From Corallococcus carmarthensis (lineage in GTDB: Bacteria > Myxococcota > Myxococcia > Myxococcales > Myxococcaceae), in the NCBI RefSeq assembly GCF_003611695.1, contig NZ_RAWE01000002.1, forward strand, positions 100,451-164,450: a DNA stretch of 64,000 nucleotides. The letters are read 5' to 3'. Shown piece after piece: positions 1 to 7,216 of the stretch; the stretch's first letter is position 1, and every line of letters begins with the position of its first letter. A program made the position numbers and the translations under genes. The notes below the pieces were generated by a model that saw nothing but the letters and a program-made list of their open reading frames with translations, searched no databases and was not told where the DNA came from.

Positions 1-351
1 GCCGCCGGACGCGGCGGGGGCGCTCGGGTTGCTCAGCGCGAGCATGGACAGGGGGATCATCACCCGGAGGGTGCCCACGAGCGCGACCCCCGCGTCCTGG
101 AGGTTTTCGACCACGGAGCCCACGCCAATGCGTGCCTTGAGCTCGGCGACCTCCGGGGGCGGGATGAGGTCCACGTCGAGCGCCGCGCGGAACAGCCCTT
201 CCTTGGTCTTGAACCGGCGGAAGATGATGCCCTCGGACACGCGCGCCCGCTCGGCCACCATCGCGGAGGTGGCACGCACGCCATGCGCCAGGAAGATCTC
301 CCGCGCGGCGTCGAGGATGTCTTCGTCGCGAATGGAGACGGGGCGGGCCAT
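1..351 (-). CDS. TetR/AcrR-family transcriptional regulator, C-terminus outside window
   Basis: The 117 visible residues begin MARPVSIRDEDILDAAREIF and form a typical TetR N-terminal DNA-binding domain. The helix-turn-helix (ATSAMVAERARVSEGIIFRRF, about residues 27-47) is followed by the family-typical FKTKEGLF segment. The ligand-binding domain is cut off by the window edge, so the inducer cannot be guessed. The ATG at 351 was chosen because homology to TetR N-termini starts there. AT-rich, partly palindromic DNA lies directly upstream and is the likely autoregulatory operator. The target gene is probably left of the window or is the gene itself. Confidence 0.85.
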   Translation of the reverse strand, partial: MARPVSIRDEDILDAAREIFLAHGVRATSAMVAERARVSEGIIFRRFKTKEGLFRAALDVDLIPPPEVAELKARIGVGSVVENLQDAGVALVGTLRVMIPLSMLALSNPSAPAASGG

Positions 352-360
352 GGAGTTATC

Positions 361-387
361 GAGTTTTTACTCAAATACTTGTTAGTA
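361..387. promoter_or_regulatory. Candidate operator upstream of the TetR gene
   Basis: Two short adjacent palindromes, GAGTTTTTACTC (361-372) and TACTTGTTAGTA (376-387), lie in an unusually AT-rich patch 10-36 bp upstream of the TetR start. TetR proteins usually bind such inverted repeats in their own promoters. The arms are only 4 bp, so this is inference from position and composition. Confidence 0.35.
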
Positions 388-475
388 CGCGGCCTCCCCG
401 GGTGTCAAGTTCAGGGGGGCGCGCCTCCCGGGCCGTTTCTCCACGCCGGAGAGACGACCGGTAGGATGACGCTCC

Positions 476-1288
476 ATGGACATCCTCCTGATGTGTCTTG
501 CCCTGGCGGTCCCCCCATTGGTTTCGAGCCCGGTGGACTCCGGAGTGACTGCCGCGTCGGGGGCGGTCGAGGTCCGGTCGCTTTCGCTGCTGGGTGTCGA
601 CGTGAATCGCGGCCTCGTGGGCCTCAAGGTCGTGACGACCGCGAAGGCATACGACGAACTGGATGGTTCGAGCGTTGGAACCGAACGCATCACGCCCGCG
701 CGTTGTCAGTACGCTGGCATGAACAAGACGCCGTTCGATGGCGTGATGCTCGCCCTCCTGCGCGCCGGAGCGGACGACGAATCGTGGGAAGTCTATGAGC
801 CCACGCACCATGCCTCGGGGTGTACGGCCCCTGCCGTCTCCAAGGCGCGACTCGCCGAGGCCAAGGCGGCGTTCGCCAAAGCGAACATGCCCATGGACAA
901 GGAGGTCCCGTTCACGGCAACGCCGGACGCCAAGGGGCGGATGTCCCTGAAGCTCGGCGACCGCACGGTCGTTCTTCAGGCGGTCGAAAAGGACGAGGCG
1001 TGCGACGCCGAGGCGCAGCCTGAGAAGGTCAAGGCGTCGCACTGCGACGAAGCGAACGATCGAATCCTCATCGTGACCGTCCTGGCCGACGGCAAGCCTG
1101 TCCATGAGAGCTGGGGCACCTACACAGCCTCCTATGCAGGCCATGCCAGCTTGAAGGTGATGGGCGCTTTCGTGAGTGGCACGAAGGTGCTCCTGCTCCA
1201 GCGGTTCACGGTGGGAAGCGGCATGAAGGGCCCCAGCGAGGCATCCACCACGCTCAGTGTCTCGCCTGTTCTCGACTTCGCCCCATGA
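476..1288 (+). CDS. Putative secreted protein of unknown function
   Basis: This 270-residue protein starts with a hydrophobic stretch (MDILLMCLALAVPPLVSS) that fits a short signal peptide without a lipobox, so export to the periplasm or beyond is likely. The rest is soluble, with five cysteines that could form disulfides (for example in ARCQYAG, SGCTAP, EACDAEA and SHCDEA). I recognise no family. The protein opens the window's rightward reading after the divergent TetR gene, with 124 bp between them. Its stop codon overlaps a tiny abortive reading frame (ATGA at 1285), suggesting that a second coupled gene once followed. Confidence 0.65.
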   Translation: MDILLMCLALAVPPLVSSPVDSGVTAASGAVEVRSLSLLGVDVNRGLVGLKVVTTAKAYDELDGSSVGTERITPARCQYAGMNKTPFDGVMLALLRAGADDESWEVYEPTHHASGCTAPAVSKARLAEAKAAFAKANMPMDKEVPFTATPDAKGRMSLKLGDRTVVLQAVEKDEACDAEAQPEKVKASHCDEANDRILIVTVLADGKPVHESWGTYTASYAGHASLKVMGAFVSGTKVLLLQRFTVGSGMKGPSEASTTLSVSPVLDFAP

Positions 1289-1338
1289 AGCACCGGGTCG
1301 TTGTGTTCGCGCTCGCGGCATCCGCGCGTTTGCTCTGA
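1285..1338 (+). pseudogene. Remnant of a coupled downstream gene (signal-peptide stub)
   Basis: An ATG overlaps the previous stop in ATGA configuration and encodes MKHRVVVFALAASARLL before a TGA. The stub has the positive start and hydrophobic core of a signal peptide but no body. It probably is the leftover start of a gene deleted when the adjacent CHAT fragment decayed; a short leader peptide is an alternative. Confidence 0.25.
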
Positions 1339-1405
1339 CGCTGTTCTTCGGCGAGCCGTTTGACGACTTCGCGGAACGGCAGGGATTGCGACCGCGGCAG
1401 GCCTC

Positions 1406-1921
1406 TCACGGAGCCGGGACGAACGGCTCCACCCCGGCCGGCCCTTTCGTGACTCGCGCCTCGTCGCCGGCGGTGAGTCCCCGCAGGGGTGTATCCCGGC
1501 CCGCGACGATGAAGGGCGCCCAGTAGTAGGGATGGGGCCGGTGCTGACGGAGTGCGCGCATGGCCTCTCGCAGCGCCTCGCCCCGTCCCCGTCCCGCCAG
1601 CAGGTGGCGATAGTAGAGCTCCATCAGCGCGCTCGTCGTCTCATCCTCCACCTTCCACGGGCTCGTCACGACCGTCTCCGCGCCCGCCACCAGGAAGGCC
1701 CGGCGCAGCCCGTACACGCCCTGCCCGAGCGGGACGTCTCCTCGGCCCGTGTCGCATGCGGACAGGACGACCAGCTGGGTGCCCCACAGGTCCAGCCCCG
1801 CCAGCTCCAGCGCCGTCACCAGCGCGTTGCCAGGGCCGGGGCGCGCCGGGTCGCGCGTTCCGGCGAAGACGAGGCCGGAGCGCAGCAGGGGATCCAAGGC
1901 GCCGGGGGGCCGATGAATCAT
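1406..1921 (-). pseudogene. CHAT-domain protein remnant (C-terminal part only)
   Basis: The 171-residue frame matches the last third of a CHAT (caspase HetF-associated with TPRs) protease. It carries the catalytic-cysteine motif VVLSACDTGRGD and the following GVYGLRRAFLVAGAETVV...SPWKVED and HPYYWAPFIV segments that close such domains. The upstream half that holds the catalytic histidine (HG motif) and the usual TPR repeats are missing. The frame runs into the neighbouring TerB gene instead. Full-length family members are usually several hundred residues or more, so this is almost certainly a truncated, nonfunctional remnant. Confidence 0.75.
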
Positions 1922-1938
1922 GCAGGGGCCGCCGCGCT

Positions 1939-2370
1939 TCAGAGCAGCTTGGCCATGATCTCCTGCTCGCGCTGCTCGAGCTTGATGGAGTCGAGCGTCC
2001 ATCCGATGAGCGCGTCTGCGGCCGACACGTCGAAACCGAAGGCGCTGGCGGCATCCTTCACGGCCGCGCGCTCCTCGTTCGCGATCTCGCCGTCGGCGCA
2101 CGCCACCTCGACGAGCATGCGCAGCAGGGAGACCCGCAGCTCGCGGACCTCGATCTTGCGGACGATGTCCGTGAGGTTGCCGGGCTGCTTGAACTCCTTT
2201 TCGATGACCGCGGCGACCTGTTCATCCCGGGGCGACAGCCCCAGCCCCCGCACCACGTCATCGAGCTGCTGGCGCTCGTCTTCGGTGACGCGGCCATCGC
2301 TCGCCGCCACGTTGGCCATGGCCTGGACGAACGCCAGGAGCTGCTCCTCGGGATACTCGCGCGTCGTCAT
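1939..2370 (-). CDS. TerB-family (tellurite-resistance-like) protein
   Basis: The 143-residue protein has two copies of the TerB acidic helical motif: VAASDGRVTEDERQQLDDVV near residue 20 and VACADGEIANEERAAVKDAA near residue 95. These D-G-x-(I/V)-x-x-x-E-R sites are the putative metal-binding positions of the all-helical TerB fold. The start at 2370 (MTTREYPEEQ) was preferred to an upstream-extended frame because homology begins there and the extension is compositionally odd. It lies 17 bp upstream of the CHAT remnant on the same strand. TerB proteins are associated with membrane-linked stress and metal responses; a specific role cannot be inferred. Confidence 0.8.
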   Translation of the reverse strand: MTTREYPEEQLLAFVQAMANVAASDGRVTEDERQQLDDVVRGLGLSPRDEQVAAVIEKEFKQPGNLTDIVRKIEVRELRVSLLRMLVEVACADGEIANEERAAVKDAASAFGFDVSAADALIGWTLDSIKLEQREQEIMAKLL

Positions 2371-2539
2371 CTCGTCTCCAGGGTGGGACAGGGCTGCTGG
2401 GGGACCCAGGTTAATGGGCGCCAGCGCGGAGCGAAAACGGATTTCGTCCCTGGGCCGGGAGCCCCGGGGCGCAGCGGACTGCCTGGCTGCTCCATGCGAC
2501 GCTGCGCGGTGCGGCACTGTCCCGCCACGGAGACCGACG

Positions 2540-3274
2540 ATGAGCAGCCAATACGACCTGCTGGCGAAGCTGAGCGAGGCCACGGCCGCGGCGCCCTACC
2601 GCAAGTACTTCGAGGAGTTCACCTTCTTCAATGCGCTGGGCGACGTCGCGGGCAGGACGGTGTTGGACGTCGCGTGTGGCACCGGGCTCTACAGCCGGCG
2701 ACTGAAGCGGCGCGGCGCGAGCCGGGTCCTCGGGGTCGACGCCTCCCAGGGGATGATTGACTACGCGTGCCACCTGGAGCGCGAGTCCCCGCTGGGCATC
2801 GAATACGTCGTCCAGGATGCGGCCCACGCGGAAGCCCTGGGCCTCTTCGACGTGGTGGTGGCGACGTACCTGCTGCACTACGCGCCCACGCGACAGGACC
2901 TGGGGGCGATGTGCGCCATGCTCCGGCGCTCGCTCGCGCCGGGAAACCGGCTGGTGTCCATCTGCATGAACCCCGACGTCCAGCTCGCGGACCCCGGCTA
3001 CTACCGGCCCTACGGCTTCGAGGTCCACTCGCGCGGCCAGGAGGGCGACGAGGCGCGGCTGTCCGGCATCCTCCCCGACCTGCCCTTCACGCTCGTCGCG
3101 TACCACTGGTCGCGTCCCACCTATGAGGCCGCGCTCCGGGACGCGGGCTTCCGGGACATCACCTGGCGAAGGCCGGAGGTCTCCCCCGAGGGGCTCTCCG
3201 CCATGGGCGCCAGCTACTGGGACGCCTACCTGCGCCAGCCTCACGCCGCCGTGTTCACCTGCGTGGCGGCGTAG
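2540..3274 (+). CDS. Class I SAM-dependent methyltransferase
   Basis: This 244-residue protein shows the Rossmann SAM-binding core: motif I VLDVACGTGLYSRRL (about 41-55), motif II acidic end VLGVDASQGMIDYA, and the post-motif region FDVVVATYLLHYAPTR. The family includes small-molecule methyltransferases of the ToxA/UbiE-like class. The substrate cannot be read from the sequence. The ATG at 2540 (MSSQYDLLAKL) is preceded by GGAGA. The 3' end overlaps the convergent DUF72 gene by 20 bp. Confidence 0.85.
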   Translation: MSSQYDLLAKLSEATAAAPYRKYFEEFTFFNALGDVAGRTVLDVACGTGLYSRRLKRRGASRVLGVDASQGMIDYACHLERESPLGIEYVVQDAAHAEALGLFDVVVATYLLHYAPTRQDLGAMCAMLRRSLAPGNRLVSICMNPDVQLADPGYYRPYGFEVHSRGQEGDEARLSGILPDLPFTLVAYHWSRPTYEAALRDAGFRDITWRRPEVSPEGLSAMGASYWDAYLRQPHAAVFTCVAA

Positions 3275-4052
3275 CTCCGCGCGGGGAGGTCGAACCCGGC
3301 GCGGACTCCGGAACGCGATGCAGCAATGACAATGCATTGGGGAGGGCCGCGCCTTCCGCCGTGTTGTCGAAGATGCACCACACCCGGCGGCCGGCCTGCT
3401 CGTGGCCGGAGATCTCCACGGCCAGGTCCTCCAGGAACGCGGGAGGGTATTCGGAGTAATACATCCTCGGCGAGCCGTGCAGCCGGTAGTAGACGACCTC
3501 CGCGTCGGGTGGCGGGGGCGCGCTCACCGCGGGCGGATCCGCTCGCACGTAGCGGATGCGTGCGGCGTCCAGCACCTGCCGCGCCTCGTCCGTGAACCAG
3601 GTCCGATGCCTGGGTTCGCACACGACGTCCACCGGGGTCCGCTCCCGCAGGGACTGGAAGAACGCGCGGGCCGTTTCGTGTTCGTGCTGGAGGCTGGGGG
3701 GCAGCTGCACCAACAGGCATCCCAGCTTTGCTTCCAGGTGGCCCGCCTCTCCCAGGAAGCGCTCGAGCGGCTCGCGCGCGTCGCGCAATCGCAGCTCATG
3801 GGTGATGACCTTGGGGACCTTCACCGCGAAGCGGAAGGTCTCCGGAGCGCTGTCACGCCAGCGGGCGTAGGTGCCGGGCCGGTGCGGCCGGTAGAAGGAG
3901 GAGTTGATCTCCACCGCGGGAAGGACGCGCGCATAGCGCTCCAGGTGGGTCCCCGTCGTGGGGAAGGATTCACCCACCGCGCTCGACAGGCTCCAGCCGG
4001 CACAGCCGACCCGGCAGCGCTCGTGGGAAGGGCTCGAAGGTCCGTGGCGCAC
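3255..4052 (-). CDS. DUF72 family protein (YecE-like)
   Basis: The 265-residue protein carries the DUF72 TIM-barrel-like signature: VGCAGWSL near the start, VEINSSFYRP, FAVKVPKVITHELRL, LLVQLPPSL, CEPRHRTWF, YYRLHGSPRMYYSEY and CIFDNTAEGAALPNAL. Length and motif order fit the family. Its biochemical activity is not established. It is convergent with, and overlaps by 20 bp, the methyltransferase gene. Confidence 0.9.
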   Translation of the reverse strand: MRHGPSSPSHERCRVGCAGWSLSSAVGESFPTTGTHLERYARVLPAVEINSSFYRPHRPGTYARWRDSAPETFRFAVKVPKVITHELRLRDAREPLERFLGEAGHLEAKLGCLLVQLPPSLQHEHETARAFFQSLRERTPVDVVCEPRHRTWFTDEARQVLDAARIRYVRADPPAVSAPPPPDAEVVYYRLHGSPRMYYSEYPPAFLEDLAVEISGHEQAGRRVWCIFDNTAEGAALPNALSLLHRVPESAPGSTSPRGATPPRR

Positions 4053-4166
4053 CGGGGGAACCTACGCACGGGCGGGCACGACGGCATGCCGGCCCGGGCC
4101 CGGGTCTCGCGTCGCGAAGCCGGAGCTCGGGCTGCGGCTCGGGCATGCCTTCCATGTGGTCTGGTG

Positions 4167-4745
4167 TCAGCCCTGCGCGGCATCCGAAGGCACGGCGCAG
4201 CCGCTGTCGTCGCAGCCCGCGGCGGGAAGCACCTGGGTTGTAGGCCGCTGCGCAGCGGACGCCTGGCCCGTATGGGCCTCGAGCAGCAGGGTCTGCAGCT
4301 CGGCGCCCAGCTGCAGGTCGTCGTGAACCCCGAAGAGCTGCCGGCGAAGACGTCCCTGTGCGTCGATGAGGACCGTCGTTGGCGTTCCCTGCATGGCGTA
4401 CGCCCTCATGGTCCGTGGGATGGGGTCTCCGCCTTCGCCGGGTGCGTCCACGCCCACAGGGAATCTCACCCGGTATTCGTGGAGGAACGCCCGAAGGGAC
4501 TCGAGCTTCATGGCCTCGTGGTGCTCGAAGACCGTGTGCAGCCCGACCACGACGAGCGGCGCACCCGCGAAGACTTCCGCGACGCGCTGTGCCTGTGGAA
4601 TGCCTCGGGCGACGCATCCCGGGCAGAGCATCTGGAAGGCGTGGAGGAGGATGACCTTGCCGCGGAGTCGCTCGAGCGTGAGCGTCTCCGGGGTGTTGAG
4701 CCAGTCGGTCGTCGTCCGCCACGCCGGTGCGGGGCGCGGCGTCAT
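4167..4745 (-). CDS. Thioredoxin-fold redoxin / TlpA-like protein
   Basis: The 192-residue protein resembles AhpC/TSA and TlpA-type redoxins. LRGKVILLHAFQMLCPGCV contains the CPGC redox motif (usual form WCPPC/WCGPC), and YAMQGTPTTVLIDAQGRLRRQLFGV is the cis-Pro and strand-4 region. No signal peptide is visible, so it is probably cytoplasmic. The C-terminus has a second cysteine pair (GCDDSGC). Its ATG overlaps the protoglobin stop by one base (TGATG), so the two genes are translationally coupled. That pairing suggests a joint role in sensing or handling reactive oxygen or nitrogen species. Confidence 0.8.
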   Translation of the reverse strand: MTPRPAPAWRTTTDWLNTPETLTLERLRGKVILLHAFQMLCPGCVARGIPQAQRVAEVFAGAPLVVVGLHTVFEHHEAMKLESLRAFLHEYRVRFPVGVDAPGEGGDPIPRTMRAYAMQGTPTTVLIDAQGRLRRQLFGVHDDLQLGAELQTLLLEAHTGQASAAQRPTTQVLPAAGCDDSGCAVPSDAAQG

Positions 4746-5332
4746 CAGAAGTCCCCGTCCTTGACGTAGGGGTGGGCCCAGAGCGTCACCTGCAACAGGC
4801 ACGACTTGACCCACGCCGCATACATCTTCTCGACGTCCTCCGCGGAGTGGTCCTGCTCGGCCAGGAAGGGGCGCAGGGTGAAGGTGACCGGGAAGATGAG
4901 CGCGAACAGGTTCCGGAACGGCACGAGGTCCGTGGAGGGGGTTCCGTCTGTCTTGTTCTTCTTCACGCGATGGTGGCGCAGGCCGATCTCGTGCTGGTAG
5001 TCGAGCCAGGCCTGGTCGTACCGGGCATTTGACGTGTCGAGAATCCACTGGCCGAAGCGCTTGCGGACGGGGGCGAGGTAGTCGCCCAGGGGCTTACCGT
5101 CTGTCTTTCCACTGAACGAGGCGAGCAGATGCGGTTGACTTCCAACAAACCCATGCCAGACGTCGAGGATGGCCTCCACGCGCCCCTTCACGATGTCGTG
5201 TGACATGCGGAGGTACTTCACGTCCTCTTCGCCGAACAGGACGCTGGCCTTCATCTGTTCGAAGTCGGTGAGGGACACCGGAGAACGCGAAACGGACGAC
5301 GTGCCAAGGGTATAGCCGGGGATATTGCTCAT
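4745..5332 (-). CDS. Protoglobin-domain heme protein
   Basis: The 195-residue protein is a single protoglobin domain. The diagnostic segments are RYDQAWLDYQHEIGLRHHR (containing the region of the proximal heme histidine), VPFRNLFALIFPVTFTLRPF, and the C-terminal LQVTLWAHPYVKDGDF. Protoglobins bind O2, CO and NO. There is no attached signalling domain, so it is a stand-alone globin. It is the first gene of a two-gene operon with the redoxin and sits 94 bp downstream of the MarR gene, which may control it. Confidence 0.88.
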   Translation of the reverse strand: MSNIPGYTLGTSSVSRSPVSLTDFEQMKASVLFGEEDVKYLRMSHDIVKGRVEAILDVWHGFVGSQPHLLASFSGKTDGKPLGDYLAPVRKRFGQWILDTSNARYDQAWLDYQHEIGLRHHRVKKNKTDGTPSTDLVPFRNLFALIFPVTFTLRPFLAEQDHSAEDVEKMYAAWVKSCLLQVTLWAHPYVKDGDF

Positions 5333-5426
5333 CTCTTCTTCTCCTTCGTGGAGCAAAGCTCCGCTGTCGCCGTCGGCCGGAATGGCCGCGGAATTCGTGT
5401 TCGCTCGTATGTGAGACGGATTGGCG

Positions 5427-6086
5427 TCAGCCGCGACGCATGAACTGCTCCCAGACCGCTCGTCGTGCCGGCTCAGCCGCGAGCTCATGCTCCGGGCAGT
5501 CGATGCGCAGTTGCTCACTGGAGAGCGGCGCGTCCACGAAGGCACAGTGATGCGGTGATGTGCCTGGGCGCACGTTCGGCCGGAAGTGCGTGCAGGTAAC
5601 ACACATGCCAGTGATTGGAACGAGCCCCTGTTCCTGAAGCATCCGGATCATCTTGACGATGCCGGCGAAGAACGCGCGCTGCTCCTCCGGGGAGAGGTCC
5701 GCGACCGCGTCCGCCATGAACTCGGGCCACGACCGCGCACGGGCACCGAGTGCGGCGCCCTCCGTCGTCGGTGTCAGGAGGCTGGCGCGTGGGTGCCTCG
5801 GGTCCGCGGAGCGGGTCACGAGCGCCTTTTCGACGAGGACGCGGACGGAGTCGCTGATGGTGGGAAGCGTCACGCCGAGGCGTTCGCTCAACTCCTTGCC
5901 GGTGAGGGGCCCGTCCGCGACCAGCGCGGCGAGGATCTGCCCCTGCGTGGCGGACAGGCCCGCTCCATTCGCCTGCTGCCACGACTGCTGCTTCATCGCG
6001 AGCCCGATCTTGTGCAGCCCGGTCGCGATGCGCGCGGAGATCGGCTCGCTGTTCTCGTCGAAGTACGCCGGTAGCTTCCCAGTCAT
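5427..6086 (-). CDS. MarR-family regulator with a C-terminal four-cysteine cluster
   Basis: The 219-residue protein has a MarR winged helix (LSATQGQILAAL, LTGKELSERLGVTLPTISDS, LVTRSADPRHPRASLLTPT wing). A C-terminal extension carries cysteines C162, C165, C181 and C197 (C-x2-C-x15-C-x15-C), with histidines nearby. Such a set could ligate an iron-sulfur cluster or zinc, making the repressor redox- or metal-responsive; this is inference. The ATG at 6086 was chosen because the protein starts there with family-like helices and a perfect palindrome lies 12 bp upstream. It is divergent from the isochorismatase operon and precedes the globin/redoxin pair, so it may control both. Confidence 0.9.
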   Translation of the reverse strand: MTGKLPAYFDENSEPISARIATGLHKIGLAMKQQSWQQANGAGLSATQGQILAALVADGPLTGKELSERLGVTLPTISDSVRVLVEKALVTRSADPRHPRASLLTPTTEGAALGARARSWPEFMADAVADLSPEEQRAFFAGIVKMIRMLQEQGLVPITGMCVTCTHFRPNVRPGTSPHHCAFVDAPLSSEQLRIDCPEHELAAEPARRAVWEQFMRRG

Positions 6087-6097
6087 GCCCTTGATGT

Positions 6098-6116
6098 AAG
6101 TTAGGACTCCTAACTT
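6098..6116. promoter_or_regulatory. Perfect palindromic operator, probable MarR binding site
   Basis: AAGTTAGGA and TCCTAACTT form a perfect 9-bp inverted repeat around a single C, in the gap between the MarR gene and the divergent isochorismatase gene. Size and symmetry match MarR operators, which usually overlap the regulator's own promoter. The site is 12 bp from the MarR start and 129 bp from the isochorismatase start. Confidence 0.7.
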
Positions 6117-6244
6117 GTCAAGACGACCCATTGATCCGCACCCCGCGCCATCTCCGGAATCGATGGGAATCATCTCCAGTTTGCGGATTGTGATGGCGTC
6201 GCGGGCAGGCGAGGGTGTCCCCATTCCACGGAAGGGCACTCCAC

Positions 6245-6901
6245 ATGGCGACCGCGACCGCATCCCCTGGCAAGACGCTGCTCAACCCCGGCGACCACAC
6301 GCTGATCCTCATCGACTTCCAGCCGCAGATGGCTTTCGCGACCCACTCCATCCACGCGAACCAGCTGCGCACGCACGTCTCGCTCATCTCCGGCGCGGCG
6401 CGGGTGTTCAACGTGTCCACCATCCTCACGACCGTCGCGGAGAAGTCCTTCTCCGGCCCGATGTTCACGGAGATCAAGGAAGCGTTTCCGGAGTCCGAGT
6501 TCATCGACCGGACCTCGATGAACACCTGGGAGGATCCGCGCATCGCCGAGCGCGTCAACGCCATCGGGAAGTCGCGCATCGTCCTGGCGGGCCTATGGAC
6601 GTCGGTGTGCATCGTCGGTCCCGCGCTGTCGGCGTTGGATCAGGGCTTCGAGGTCTACGTCATCGCCGATGCGTGCGGTGACGTCTCCACGGAGGCCCAT
6701 GAGCGCGCGATGGCCCGGATGATTCAGGCCGGCGTCCGTCCCATGACCTCGCTCCAGTACCTGCTCGAGCTGCAGCGTGATTGGGCCCGGAGCAAGACGT
6801 ATGACGCCGTCGTGAACCTCGCGAAGGAGTCGGGCGGCGCCTATGGGCTCGGCCTGCTCTACGCGAAGACCATGTTCGGTGGGGGCGAAGGCGGTCACTG
6901 A
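6245..6901 (+). CDS. Isochorismatase-fold cysteine hydrolase (YcaC-like)
   Basis: The 218-residue protein has the cysteine-hydrolase core: LILIDFQPQMAF (catalytic Asp), the region around DRTSMNTWED, and the nucleophile segment VLAGLWTSVCIVGPAL. Related YcaC-like enzymes act on small amides or esters; isochorismate is an unlikely substrate. The ATG at 6245 has GGAAGGG 8 bp upstream and was preferred to a GTG at 6215. It is the first gene of a rightward cluster with XapX, an amidohydrolase and a porin. Its position across the palindrome from MarR suggests induction by the MarR ligand. Confidence 0.85.
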   Translation: MATATASPGKTLLNPGDHTLILIDFQPQMAFATHSIHANQLRTHVSLISGAARVFNVSTILTTVAEKSFSGPMFTEIKEAFPESEFIDRTSMNTWEDPRIAERVNAIGKSRIVLAGLWTSVCIVGPALSALDQGFEVYVIADACGDVSTEAHERAMARMIQAGVRPMTSLQYLLELQRDWARSKTYDAVVNLAKESGGAYGLGLLYAKTMFGGGEGGH

Positions 6902-6927
6902 CTCCCAGTGTCTTCCGCGTCGGGTCG

Positions 6928-7203
6928 ATGCTCATGAAAATCTATCTGGTGTCCATCGCCGCGGGGACGCTGATTGGCTTCCTCTACGGTCTGCTCGGAG
7001 TCCGCTCTCCGGCGCCGCCGCTCGTCGCGCTGACGGGCCTGCTGGGAATCCTGCTCGGGGAGCAGCTGGTGCCCGTCGGCCGCCGGCTGCTCCGCCGTGA
7101 ACCGCTCACCGCGGCGTGGTTCGCCGAGGAGTGCGTTCCGAAGGTCACGGGAGTGCCCCCCGCGTCTACAGTGGGCGCTCCGCCAACCCGCCCTCAACCC
7201 TGA
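6928..7203 (+). CDS. XapX-domain small membrane protein
   Basis: The 91-residue protein has two hydrophobic segments. They include the XapX (DUF1427) signature VSIAAGTLIGFLYGLLGVRSPAPP and LVALTGLLGILLGEQLVP. The C-terminal third is soluble. Either ATG at 6928 or 6934 could start it. XapX proteins recur beside amidohydrolases and isochorismatase-like genes, exactly as here. Their function is unknown; a transport or assembly role for the neighbouring enzyme pathway is possible. Confidence 0.85.
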   Translation: MLMKIYLVSIAAGTLIGFLYGLLGVRSPAPPLVALTGLLGILLGEQLVPVGRRLLRREPLTAAWFAEECVPKVTGVPPASTVGAPPTRPQP

Positions 7204-7216
7204 AGGGACACGCTCC

